A DNA stretch of 64,000 bases from Burhinus oedicnemus (Eukaryota > Chordata > Aves > Charadriiformes > Burhinidae). The DNA is taken from NCBI GenBank assembly GCA_008921705.1, contig VFFE01007127.1, positions 1,715,347-1,779,346 of the forward strand, read 5' to 3'. Within the stretch, counting starts at the first letter, position 1. Each line of letters begins with the position of its first letter. Below the pieces are notes generated by a model. It made no database searches. It was not told where the DNA came from and saw only the letters and a list, made by a program, of their open reading frames with translations. A program made the position numbers and the translations under genes. This document shows positions 49,344 through 61,059 of the stretch, piece by piece.

Positions 49344-52300
49344 GCATTTTTGGCTTCGGATCAAAACATAGTTGTGCTCTGTTATCAGTTTCAGAGTGAG
49401 TCATTTTTTTTTTTCATACCCAAGCAGTTTCTCTTATAAAATGTGCACGAGGACTTGATGTAAGCAGGGCAGGAAGCAGACTCTATTTTTATTTTTTTTT
49501 TTAATATTGCACAGAGTTATCCCCACGACAGAGCCGCCGAAGCTTTTCTCTTGCCCTAAAGCCAGTGCTTGTTTACGTCTATTTACAGTCAAATTACATT
49601 AAACAGCCGGAGTGATGCAGCAGATACCACGACTGCATCTTGCTGCAGTATTTCCAGCTGGGTGTTGCAAATAACTGTGTCCACTAAAAATGCAAAAACC
49701 TTTATAAACTTGAATCTAGAGCTTCCGATCGTGGAGCCAAGGAGCCTTCTTCCAGGTGGGATAAAAATACAGGATTTTGCCATTATAACTGCAGAGAAAA
49801 GGGCTGGACATGAGCACAGAAGGTAACAAAATTAACCCTGTCCACTTACAGCCATAAAGAGCTTGGGGTGATAACCAGGAGCAGCATAACATGCTAATAC
49901 CCCCAAAAAACAATATTCACCCAAAAAAACCCAGTATTCACCCCGACTGGAGACTCTTGGCATGGCAAAAGTCATCAACCACGAGCCTTGGCTCTCATCT
50001 GAGGTGTTGTGCGTAACACCCACGCGATCGAGGTATCGCAGCCTTTATGGTGAGGTGATGGAGCTTCTGGTAGATGCTACTGCCCGTCTCCTCCCTAGGA
50101 GCTTTTTATCACCCAAGTGAGGTGGATGTGATGTTTCTGCATGAGCTTCATCGATGGGAAGAGCTGGGAATGTGTGTTTTAAGACCACCTGGATGGTGTA
50201 AATCAGGTAACGACGTCTTCACAGAGGAATATGATGCAGTAAAGTGAATTCTCAGAGCACCGTTGGATCTTCCAGAGTCTTCAGCCAGAGCAGTAGCAAC
50301 TGCATCCCTTTAAGAAGACACGTCTGGTTAAGATCATCTACTGCTTCCTCTGAAACGAGATTTAAAATAGGAGACCTCCCCTTCAAAGGGGCGGCTTTGT
50401 TTAGCAGTAAAATTGATTAATTACTGGAAGGGATAAAGAAAACAAAGTCTTCTGTTGATCCCGCAGGGTAAGACCTGCTATGGCAGAGATACTCTGCAAA
50501 TAACGGATGGTTTTACCTTCCGTTACCCTCTTCACGCTCTTCTCTCAGGCAAAATTCATGGACCATGAGGGACCATCATGTGTTGCTCTTGCCCAGTTTC
50601 AAGGGAGAGCATCGTCCAGACGGGTGTAGACCCATCTGCTGGTAGTGATGACACCGAGTATCAACTGCTCGGCTCGAGGGCAAGTGAGGACAAGAGCTGC
50701 AGCCTGAGCCCGTCTCCACTGCACACGAGTGCTGTCTGCTTTCATCCCTTCTCCCTGGGCACGCGAAGGAGAGAGGGAAATAAGATAGGACAGGATTTAT
50801 GCGATCTGGTGTGGTCCAGAGATATGCAGGGCAATGTCAAAAGTAGGATTCATTTCAACTGGCATCAGCTGAACGTCTCGTCTGAGGCATCTCGGCTCCT
50901 GCACTGGTCAAGGGAGAAGAAACCAGCATCTGCGGAAATGAATTAATCCCCCTTCCCTTCCACAGCTGTTTTGGGATCAGATGTGTGGAAACACTGGCTT
51001 TCCCCCTTAGCTCTTGGGAGAGCCCAGAGGATGGCTGATTTTCAGATGACGGAGGTCAATGGTGAATCCCCGCAGGCGAGGTGCACGGGATGCTTTCAGC
51101 AGTATTTATTGCATGTGTTGTTATAATAACACAGCAGGATTTTTCTCCTCTCTCCTCTTTCCTTCTGCCTGCCTGTGCAGGCTCTGAGCATGATTAACCT
51201 AGAAAAGCTCCTTGCCGTGTTCAGCAAATGCCGGTTAACTTTAGGAAAGTTGTTTCGGCTGGGAAGTATCCCCGGCTGGAGGGGTCGGTGATGGGGGTGA
51301 GTGGCTCCGGTGGTCCTGGAGGCGAGGTGTGTTGGAGCTCTTTCCTCGCGGGGCAGGAGGGTCAACTAATTTGCTGCTGCTCAGGCAGCTCAGCGTAAAT
51401 CCGTAGATGGGAAAAATCAATGGTTGCATGTGAGATCATGAAATAGTTCCAAAAGAATGACAAAAACCCCACTCCTATGGGAGCAGGACTCATAAAATCA
51501 CCACTTGAGCCCCTTGGCCGAGTGTTAATTATTTTCCTGCCTATTAGAGCCATGTGTGTAATTGCTCCAGCGCCCATTAGCAGGGTTAGCAAATTACTCT
51601 CCCAAATGGCTCCTTTTCCCCTGGTTTTCATCTAGACACAGTGGCTTGGAGACTGGATCCAAGTCTGCTGCTCAACGTGGTGTCAAAAATCTTCACTCAT
51701 CAGATGATCCCTTTCCCCTGGATCGCTGAGAGGGAACCCATTTTGTAGCGTTGAGGTGCCGAAGGAGCTTGCACTGTCGCCTCAGGAGAACTCCGGGGTT
51801 CGTGAGCCTATTTGTTTACTGCTTCTCCAGAAAATCATCCCAAATTTCATATTGTTTCTAGGAAGATTAAGCGGCAGTTGGAGGAAAGCAGCACTCTGAC
51901 AGCTGGGGTTCCCTCTAGGTTTGGGATTGTTTCTTCCCAGGAATTGCTTCTCTCTGGGCAAGAGCCAAGACCGGGCTGTTCTTCAGTTGCTGTTTAATTA
52001 GTTCCTAAGTTCTCCTAGTCCAAGTGTGGATCTATGTAAATTAACGATAATAATCTCCATAAGCACCTTTGTAGGGAAGAAGCCTTCTAAGGTCCCTGCC
52101 TCATGGCACGGATTCGCCACCTTCCTTTGGACCTGCACATCTCTGTGCTTCCTGCCTTTTTTCCCACCCTGGTTTTAGCTCCTTGCTTCTTGCTATCCAT
52201 GTCCGGGTCGGGATCTCCAGCCAAATGCCCCATGGCAAGGGGGATGGGAATAAATAGCTCATGGGTGGCTCTGCCACCACCCAGCTCCGCTGAGCCTCCA

Positions 52301-55300
52301 ACACGTGCCCCCATGACAAGGACAGATGCTGCTTTTGTTTTTCGACTGCAGCCCCCAGAGATGCTCTAACAACTGAGCTTGACTCCTTGACAGGTTTCAG
52401 CTAATAATCGCACCCAAATGTGCCTGCAAATATAATCAGTGGTAAATGCGCAGATATAATCATGCCGGGGAAGAGAAGAGGTGCCATTTAGCAGCTCTAG
52501 AAAAGCCTGCAAAGAATCAGCTTTCTTCAGACTATCGGTCCTTGGGGAACGATAGCACATGCAATATTCAGTGGGACATGGAAAGCAACAAAGAGCGAGC
52601 CATAAATATCTCCAGGAAAAATATCACTGATGGAGATTATGAAGCTGAAGAGGATCAGAGATCTGGAGAGCCTCCTCCGCAAGCCACCCCGCCTCGAGAC
52701 CTTCATTGACTCTCCTCCAGCCCATGCTTACAGTGGGAGAAACCCACACTGTTTACCTACAACATGATGGTGTTTTGGGCACCAGGAGGGTTTCCAAGCT
52801 CTGAAATCTTGGCAGGGAGCAGGAGAGGCCGGAGGGGAGTGGGCGCACAGGGCAGCCTGTGCACATTGCCATGCTCCTTGCCGGAGGAGCCCGGCGCAGC
52901 CCTGATCTCATTACGGTATTTTCCATAACATTACAACACTGACATAATTATTACAGGATTTTCCGTTAGCCAGTCCATAATTGAAAACTTGCTGGGGGAA
53001 ACAGTGTCAGGTTGCCTAAATGAAAGTTATCCCTTTTGCTCCCAAAAATACCCCCAGTTTCTGGTTGTTTCTGCTCACTCTATCCCGGGTCCCTTTGCTG
53101 GTGTCTTCTCCCTTGCTCAGTCCTTAGGTGGCCATAAAACGTCTTCATTTCTGGACTCAGCATGGCTTAGTCCTCTCCAGAGGGATTATAGCCAGCATTT
53201 GTCACGGTTGTCATTGCCTTTGCTCTGATAGCCATTGGGCTGTGACCGTCTCGGGACTCGCGCTGGGGTGCCGGGCTGCAGTGACCCGCTGGGGTTATGG
53301 AGATATGTATATATATACATGTAGGCACATATGGACTGGGATGGGTTGTACGAAGCTTGGTGTTTCCTAGGTAAAATTTCTCAGCAAAACACAGTAACTG
53401 GTGTTATTCCTGGATTTCTGTTTGTGCATCCAGCCTCCTCACCTCTGCTCCATGCCGTCGGCCCAAGCAGCCGAGTCCTTTCCGGCGAAACTCTTGGAGA
53501 GGAGCCGGGGAAAACTCGCCTGGTGCCAAGAAACTCCAGCCGAGGGCTTTGAAGCTTGCTGAGGTCCAGCGGCAAGAAACGAGGTCTTGCAATGGAAAGG
53601 GCCGGGCCGTTTTAATTGCAAACAGCATCCCTGGCTTTGCTCGTAAAACAACTGCACGCGCTGCCTGGCTGCGCCACCGCCACGGCCAAACCTGTCCCAG
53701 GCGAGCGGGACCTCACAGCGGCTGCTCCCAGGGTCTGGAGAAGCAGCTTTTGGATGTTTTTCCCCAAGAACCGAAGCCCACGACGGAGCAGGGAAAGGCT
53801 GAGCCGTCCTTTCTCCAGGAGAGCTCCCGCCGGGCTCCTTTCGGCAAGGCGAGTTGTGCGGCAAACCCTGCCCCGGCAAAAGCTCTCTGTGGGGGGAGGC
53901 AGGTTGGCTTTGCACGCCTGCTCGTTAGCATGTGGGCTTGATTACGCACCGGGAAGGGCAGGAGGTTGGCAGGGAGAGAGCATGTGTGCGTACGTGTGCG
54001 TGTGTGTGCGCACAGGGCAAGCTACTCCGGTTGCCGCAAGCGGTAATGGTTGCCATATGGAGCAACGCGCTGAGGACGCTTGGCTGGCTGGGAGCGGGCA
54101 GAGCCTAATTCTCACGACGGGTTTAAGCTGCAAGATGTTATTTGTGGGCATCTTTTCCCCGGTGCTCGGGAGCCTGGGACACTGACCGTTTCGGGGATGT
54201 TCATGCGACGCGTGTGCAGCCGATGTGATGCGAAACCGTCCTGACGTCTCTTTTTCTTGCCCCATCTCCCAGTGCGCAGCGTGGGGCAGGGGACACCGAG
54301 ACATCTTCTTGTGTTTAGGTTGGACGTTTGCACCCAACCCTTGGCCTTGCAGGAGGCTGGGTATCCTGCCATATTCCAGATTTCCGCTCTTTCCCCAGAT
54401 ACGGGAATGTGAGCTAAATGGGCATCTGCTGGCACAACTCGGCTGCCAGGAGCTTTGAGCCTCTTCTACCTTCTCCTTGCAAACCCTCTCCCGTGCCGCA
54501 GCAGGGTGCTGACCTTGCATCCCAGTGGGATTTAAGCCACCTCCCCGCTGGGGAGCAGGGAAGCCCAGCGGAGAGGATGGAAGTTTTGTCCAGCTGAGGG
54601 TGACAATCGCACCTGAGAGGGTCGCACATCTCAGCTGTTGGCCGGGGCAGGAGCGATGCCCTGCAGCCCACCGACAAACTGCAGAGCTGGGTGGTTCGGC
54701 TGGGGCTGGAAAGGACGATGCTACGGCCCCAACAAGACGTGGGGTTTTATTTAACCCCCAGCCAGGCGCTGTTGTTCCGTTCATTTCTGAGTGATCTGTG
54801 TCAGGGCTGAGCCTTCGGGTGGAAATCTATAAGCTGTCCTGCAAGAGGTGGCTGAAGAGGCACCGGCTCCTGATGTGCAGGGACATCGAGGAGGCTGATG
54901 TTGGCACTGGAGGAGAGGTAGAGCGGAGAGAGCTTGCTATAAAGAAGGTGAAAGAGAGCAGGGTTCATCCATCGCATTCTTTTTTTCTCCTTCTTTCTTA
55001 TTTTTAAGGTGAAAATGCATTTGCTGCAAAAATTCTGACTTTAATCTTAATTGCAGCCTTTAGCAGGGAAATAGTCTGGGGTAGCGGGCTCGCTGCTGCA
55101 GGGCGATTTCCCACTTCGGTGGCCTAAAACTGCCTATTTCTGGATCGTTTATCACCCCTTTATGGCCGGCAGTGCCTGTGACGGAGCGGGAATGAAGAGG
55201 GCTCGGGCAGCGAGGATGCGGTGGCAAGTGCAGGCGGCTCCCAGATGCTGCAGAGCATCAGCCCAAGGAGAGACATCCCACCTCCCCATCTTACCCCTTT

Positions 55301-55690
55301 TCCAAAGCCGTAACTGCCTCTGCACACCCGCACAGGGAAAGACCTCGCAGATTCAGGTCCAAAAGTGTCCTACTTTATCCCCAGGCTCATCGCCTGTCCC
55401 CAGAGCCCTCTTGCTCTGGCAGTTTTACCTGGGTAAGCTCCAGCTGTCGGTTCCATTTATCTGGGCTGCGTTAAGTGGCTGGCAGGTTGCATTATTCTTT
55501 TAAGTGCGCGTAGTTCTTCCAAAATTCATCTTCTTCCTAGTGACGGGCAGCAGTTCCCACAGGCTGGCAGTAGTGAAATTTCGCAGCATCCCAGACCGTG
55601 GTTCCCAGTGATCTTCCCTAGCAGGCGGTGGTCGCTGCTCTGGGATGCTGAAATTCCCGCATCCTGCTTTTTCCTGGTAAATATGGCAAA
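49344..55690. other. non-coding DNA with AT-rich islands
   Basis: GC-rich background with islands rich in homeodomain-like TAAT cores at about 50,400-50,460, 51,520-51,640 and 52,905-53,040. A 280-codon minus-strand open frame at 53,942-54,784 has no recognisable domain and I treat it as a by-product of base composition. Confidence 0.4.
52911..52964 (+). repeat. two-copy direct repeat inside an AT-rich island
   Basis: TTACGGTATTTTCC (52,911-52,924) and TTACAGGATTTTCC (52,951-52,964) match at 12 of 14 places and start exactly 40 bases apart. The GGATTTTCC half resembles an NFAT/NF-kB type site. Likely a pair of protein-binding sites, if functional at all. Confidence 0.4.
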
Positions 55691-55990
55691 ACATGATTAC
55701 AGCTTCACCATTTGAGCTTTTGCTTGTATCCCATCAGCTGTGGATGTGCTTATTTTTATCTAGAAAATAGCATATTGAAGGTGTCTACCTGTTGCTAATA
55801 GATATTTCCACTGAGGTCAACTGTAGAGTCCCTTGTTCTATCTAGGAGGGGCTGGGAAATGCAATTAAAGGCTTTCCACTCTGCCAATAATAATTAAACA
55901 AGCGTGTTTGTTAGCCAGGGCAGCTCCATTTCTGATTAGCATCAGTAGGATCCAGGCATGACTAGCAAGATGGCATTAATGGTGAAGTAT
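55690..55990. promoter_or_regulatory. putative conserved non-coding element
   Basis: About 300 bases of AT-rich sequence between GC-rich flanks, with no open frame, few CpG and dense motif-like words (CCAATAATAATTAAACAAGC, CTGATTAGCAT, GATGGCATTAATGG). This texture is typical of vertebrate enhancers near developmental genes. It is inferred from composition only. Confidence 0.3.
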
Positions 55991-58900
55991 CCTGCATGGG
56001 GACTTCTGTTCCGGAGTCAAAAGTGAGGTGTCCAGAGGATGTGTAGCAGGCTGAGGGGATGGCACGGAAATTGGGATTTTTATATCCCAGAACCTACAGG
56101 GCATCAGCAAAGCGGAGCTGGGACCTGCGCTGGGTACCACCCAGGAGCCACGGCCAAAACCACCCTGCTGCCAGCTTCCAGTGCTCGGAAATAGGGATCC
56201 CCGACCCCCAGCTCATTGCCCCACATCCCCTCTGGCTCTGTCCCCAGCTCATCCCACCGCCACATCCAGTGCTCAGCATCTGTCCCAACCGGGACCCTCC
56301 GCAGCACCAGCCCGGGGGCGGGGGGAGATGCCTCCAGCTTTCCTGCAAGGCAGGAGAAGACATCAAAGGCACCAAACCCCCGACTCGTCCATGTCCCGCC
56401 TCGGCCCCTCTTCCCTCCCCATCACCCCCCTCCCCCAGTTTGCATCATGGAAAATAATGTCCGCGGGCCTCCAGCCCAGGCCGCTGGCTCGGCTCCACGG
56501 AGCCGCTCGGCTCCCTCGTGCCCGGGGCTGGCTGAGACGCGAACGCAAGTTCCTCCTCTGTCCGGGGAGGGGGCATTTTTTCCCCCTCCTTCCCCTGATG
56601 CTGCATCTCTTCTCCTCTCCCAGAACAATTATAGCTCCTCAGGAAACGCCAAGGAAAACCAGCAAAAGAAACCGCTGCCTTTTCCTCCTTCCTTCCTTCT
56701 TATCCACCCGTCAGAACCAATTAAACCCGCAGAAGCTCAGCTCTTCCCTCCTTCCCTTTTAATTTCAGACCCCCTGGTAAGAGGAGACATGATAGAATGC
56801 AGGATTAAATGCCTAATACTTAGGATTTGGGATTACCCAGGCCAGGCTGGACGGTGGGAGGTAGAAGGATGTGTCTGGTTAAGGAGAGGTTTGGACTGGT
56901 GATGCCTCCCGGCATCTTCTCTCCCGTCCGCGGCATCGAAAAGGCAGGGCAAGCATGAAATCCCTGCATGAATCCAGCCCGGAGTCATTCAGAAACGAAA
57001 GGCTTCACTCGCCAATGTTCAGGGTGGCCTTGGGAGAGGGTTTCTGCACGGGGCTTGGGGGGGGTGAGGTCCAAAATCCCACCCTGTGGCAGCAGGGTGG
57101 GGGTCCACAGGGCCAAGTCTTCTGGGTGTGCAGATCCCGGCATCCAGTAGCCCCTGTCATAAACCAAACACACGTCAGCTTGACATCCCCTCCGCTTCTC
57201 GCTCCATACTGGAGGGTTTCAGGCTTTGATGGCTGGAAAGATGCTGCTGATTTATTCATGGCCACTTCCCACCCATTAGCGTTAATAGCTCTCATTGCTC
57301 TCGTCCGTCTATGGAGCCCGCTCCTGTCCCTGCCCGGCCTTTGCTGGGAAGGTCAAGCACAGAGAGATGCTGGAGCCCAAATAATTTCCTGGAAATAACT
57401 GGGGTGCCAGGTTTCCATCCTCAGCATCCCACCTTTCCAACAGGGAAGGAGAAGGATGCCAGCAAATGTCCCCTCTCTGTTTCTTCTTCCTCTTGATCTT
57501 CTCGCTCTAGAGAAGAAAACTGCAAAGATGAAATTGTGGAGAGCTGGTCTGCCTTCCTCCCAGACGCTCGCCGGCCGCGCCATATGGCGAACGAGCTCTG
57601 CTCTGCCTTGCTTTGGGTGGAAATGTGCCCTTTGGGTGAATCCCAGCCCTGTGTAAACCCTGTGGCCGTTGGTGAGGCCACCACATCTCATCTTGCTGAG
57701 CAGCCCGGGGGGAGGGTGGGGGCCAGGACTTTCCCAGGAGAGGGACGAACAAGCGTCTGAGATAAACCTCCTCGTTTGAGCTGCTCAGAGGGAAACGAGC
57801 CCCCTGAAAGATGCTCTTAGATGTCTGGGGGCTCCTGCCCTTCAGTTCCCTCTTAGCTTCAAACCCATCGCCCTGCGCTGGCCCCCCCACCTCCACCCCA
57901 CGTCTCTTTAATTTTACCACCATCACCTTTAAACATGACCAAAGTGTGCTCCAGTCCCGCTGCCGGACTGGTGTCCCTGGGGACCGGCATAGGAAGGATC
58001 CGGGGGGCCGTGCTGGGTCTGTGGTGCTATAGGGTCAAAATCCCTTGCTGAGCCCCGCAGGGGGGCTGCCCTGCCGGGACCGTCGCAGCGAGATGCTTGG
58101 GAACGTTTCGCATCCTCCCAAGCCCTAGAAAGTGAGAGATGCTCTTTGGCACGGCGGCTCTGTGCCTGCGAAGCCACGTGGGTGGGGGGAACCGAATCTG
58201 TTGAGGAAAGGACTGCAGAGGACGAGCTTGTATCCAGGGATGAAGCTGAATATCCCAAATCAAGAAAGCTTTGTGTCTGAGCTTGGGCTCACCTCCTTTT
58301 CTGAGGGATCTAGCCCAAGTCTTCCCCCTTCCCGAGGCCCCCGTTCCCTACCTGCGCCCCGGGACATGATTTGAAGCAGGGACATGGATAAATGCAGTAA
58401 CGTTGGAGAGATGCTGAGACGCAGCTGATGGGGCGAGGAGCAAAGTGTGTCCGTGCTGAGACACTGCTCAGGCTCCTCCTGCTCCTACCTCACCTGCGGT
58501 GCCTAACTTTAATGTACAAGAAACGGCTGTGGCCATTGCATTGGGTCATTTTTTTATTCTTTTGTTGTTTTGTTTTTTTTTTAAATTACTAATCCTTCAG
58601 AGGCTTGATAGCAGAACCAGAGCCTTCTCCGGGGCTGCCTGGGGAGCTGATGTTCAGCCGCAGCAAGAGACACCATTTAAGGGAGCAAAGACCGGTGAGG
58701 GCACATCTCTGCTTTGGGGATATTTGCCGTATTTGGGAAATGCAGGGCTCGGTTATCTTAATTGCCAATAAGGCCTGTTTAATGAGGTGTGTCCTCAGCT
58801 TGCGGACCGAGGCAGGTGAGGGGACATTTTCCTCTCGTGGCTGCCCAAATGCCGGAGCCCTGTGGTTTTCCTCGTGTGATGGAATGGAGATGCTCGGCTT

Positions 58901-59679
58901 CTGCATCAACAAAATGAGTATGGAAGCATTTTGGGAAGGGGATGTTTGGCACAGGAGGGCTCCGTGCCCTCCTGGGGAGAACCGGGAGTGGGGACATTGC
59001 CAGACCCTGTCGGTGTCACCTCTGCCAAGAGGGTCCCTCTGTCGGGCTGCGAGCAGGGGGCAGCCCTCTCCTCCTGCCAGCAAGCTGCTAATGAAAGCCG
59101 TGTGCTAATGAGGGTGTGGTTTAATAAGGGAGAAGACAAACGAGGGACGGGAGGCATGGAGGGGATGGGGATGCAGATTCCAGCCTGGGTCGGGGAGCGG
59201 GATAAGAGCCGGGTGTGCGGAGGATGATGCTTTCCTGGTATGTCGCATCCCTTGGGAGCACCGATGCCTTAAGGGCTTCTGCGGCTGCAGAAGTCACCCC
59301 ATCGATCACGTTCGTTAGCTGCCGATGAAGCACTTCTCCATCAAGTTGAGTTCTCCCCTTTTGATCTCCTTCGTGAGCTCCTACAGCGATGAGCTCGGCA
59401 ATTCAATTACACAGGGTCTGAAAATGCGTTTCCCTCTGTGGACGTTAAAATTTGGCCCTGCCGGTTTCATCGGATTCCCCCAGGGTTTATCCTGTCGGAT
59501 GAGACATCGCGGAGATCCCTCACCTCTCCCCCAAACCGCCGGGGTTTTACCGCCCTGCCGTACCTGCCGTCAGCGCCAGCCCAGCCTGCCCCGAGTCCTG
59601 CCCTGCCCCTGCCCGCTCCGGCAAAGCAAGAGGGGGTTGAAAATACAAATTACCTTCCCCTCCAGAGCCATGTGGAGCT
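55991..59679. other. GC-rich non-coding DNA
   Basis: Many overlapping open frames up to 228 codons (56,216-56,902) on both strands, Pro/Ser/Arg-rich and without domains, as expected for stop-poor GC-rich DNA. No splice-consistent gene model found. Confidence 0.4.
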
Positions 59680-59870
59680 GGAAATGTTATGGCTCATTTT
59701 GAAATGAAAAGGCAATCTAAGAATATTGCATTTCTGTGAAATATCCCATCCCAGCTTTAGCTGAAGCACTTCGCTCCAGCTTTTATTTTTGTTAACTTCA
59801 ACATTAGCAAGCACTAATGCTTAGTAATTTAGAATATAACCGAAATGACAAACCAAAACATTTTGATGCG
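59680..59870. promoter_or_regulatory. putative conserved non-coding element
   Basis: An AT-rich island with CAAGCACTAATGCTTAGTAA and TTTGTTAACTTCAACATTAG in a GC-rich setting, without coding potential. Inferred from texture only. Confidence 0.25.
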
Positions 59871-60339
59871 GGAACCTCTCCGAAATCTGGAAAAGAGCTA
59901 GAAGGACAAGCCTTTTGGTGCATTTTGAGATAACCCTTCCTACATGGTCCCCTCCTCCCATCAGGAGTCGGATCTCGATCACTTACGTGACCAAGCAAAC
60001 GAAGACATGGCCAGATGCAGCCACTCCAGGGCAAAAAAAACCCCACTCCTGAACGCTTCTGGCTGCTTAAAATTAGGGCACTGACCCCCAGCCCAGGCCA
60101 TCCGCCGAGGCGGTGGGTACGTAGACGATGGGAGCGAGCACCTTCCCTCTAGCTCGCTATTCCGTTCGGAACACACAGTGTATATGCTGCTTTAGAGCCA
60201 CCGGGTGAGATTAAAACCAGCTTCAATGCACGATTTCCTCCCCCACCTTGCGCTAACGCTGTGCTGTCGGAGCTGGAATGCGATGGCCAAGTGGCTTCTG
60301 GCTAGTGCCAGTCCTGAGTCTGCAGCATCTCGCTCCCTG

Positions 60340-60362
60340 CTCCTCCTCCTCCTCCTCCTCTC
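60340..60362 (+). repeat. (TCC)n microsatellite
   Basis: A short run of TCC triplets; about seven units. Confidence 0.8.
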
Positions 60363-60769
60363 CCCGAGTGGCTGCTGGAGCATCAGGAATGTAAATGCAG
60401 CAGGCAATGTTATCTTCCCAAATATTTTCTGTCAAGCGTGGCTATGTTTCTGTGGACTTTCAGTTGCATAAAACTTCACAGAGCTGCGTTTTGGCCTGCA
60501 GTCATCAGCTTGATGTTCCCTTCAACTGGAAAACGTTTCTTTTTGGTTGGTTGTAGGGAAGGAATAATTCTTTATGCGGAGCTCTGCGACCCACAAGCCC
60601 GGTCAGGTGAGGAAGGATCGCTTCACGTGGCAGCGGAGGAGGGATCCTGTAAATCAGATCCCACCTTGTCTCCTGTACAAGTACTACTGGGGAGAGAATA
60701 AACTACAGCGTCGTACGGTACAGTATGATATGTGCAAGACAGGAAAAGTTTGCAAAACAGGATTATAAA

Positions 60770-61050
60770 TCATTGGAAAGAGAAGAGGCATTTAACTTAA
60801 AGCTTTGGAAATACATTAAAACTCACTCGTTCTGTAAATTGGGTTAACTTGTATTAATCTGTGAAAATATGCAGGTTTTCTTCTACGTGGAGACGGATGA
60901 CATTTCCAGAACTCAAGTCTTTAGGCTTTTCCAAGTTCTTATTGAAAAGCCAGAGATAATTACTTTTCCAGGGACATAAAGATAATGACTCCACATTTAC
61001 AGAACATGATTAATAACAAGTCTGTTTATATTTACAGTCGCTTCACTTAC
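60770..61050. promoter_or_regulatory. putative conserved non-coding element
   Basis: An AT-rich stretch of about 280 bases with AGAGATAATTACTTTTCCAG, AAAGATAATGACTCC and ACATGATTAATAACAAGTCT, then a sharp return to GC-rich sequence. No open frame. Inferred from texture only. Confidence 0.3.
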
Positions 61051-61059
61051 CACTGAAAC

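Noticed and set aside
53942..54784. 280-codon minus-strand open frame
   Set aside because: Located in GC-rich DNA where all frames lack stops; overlapping open frames on the plus strand, no domain, composition that follows the DNA.
56216..56902. 228-codon plus-strand open frame
   Set aside because: Pro/Ser-rich, in a C-rich stretch with a second overlapping frame of 193 codons; no motif or splice model.
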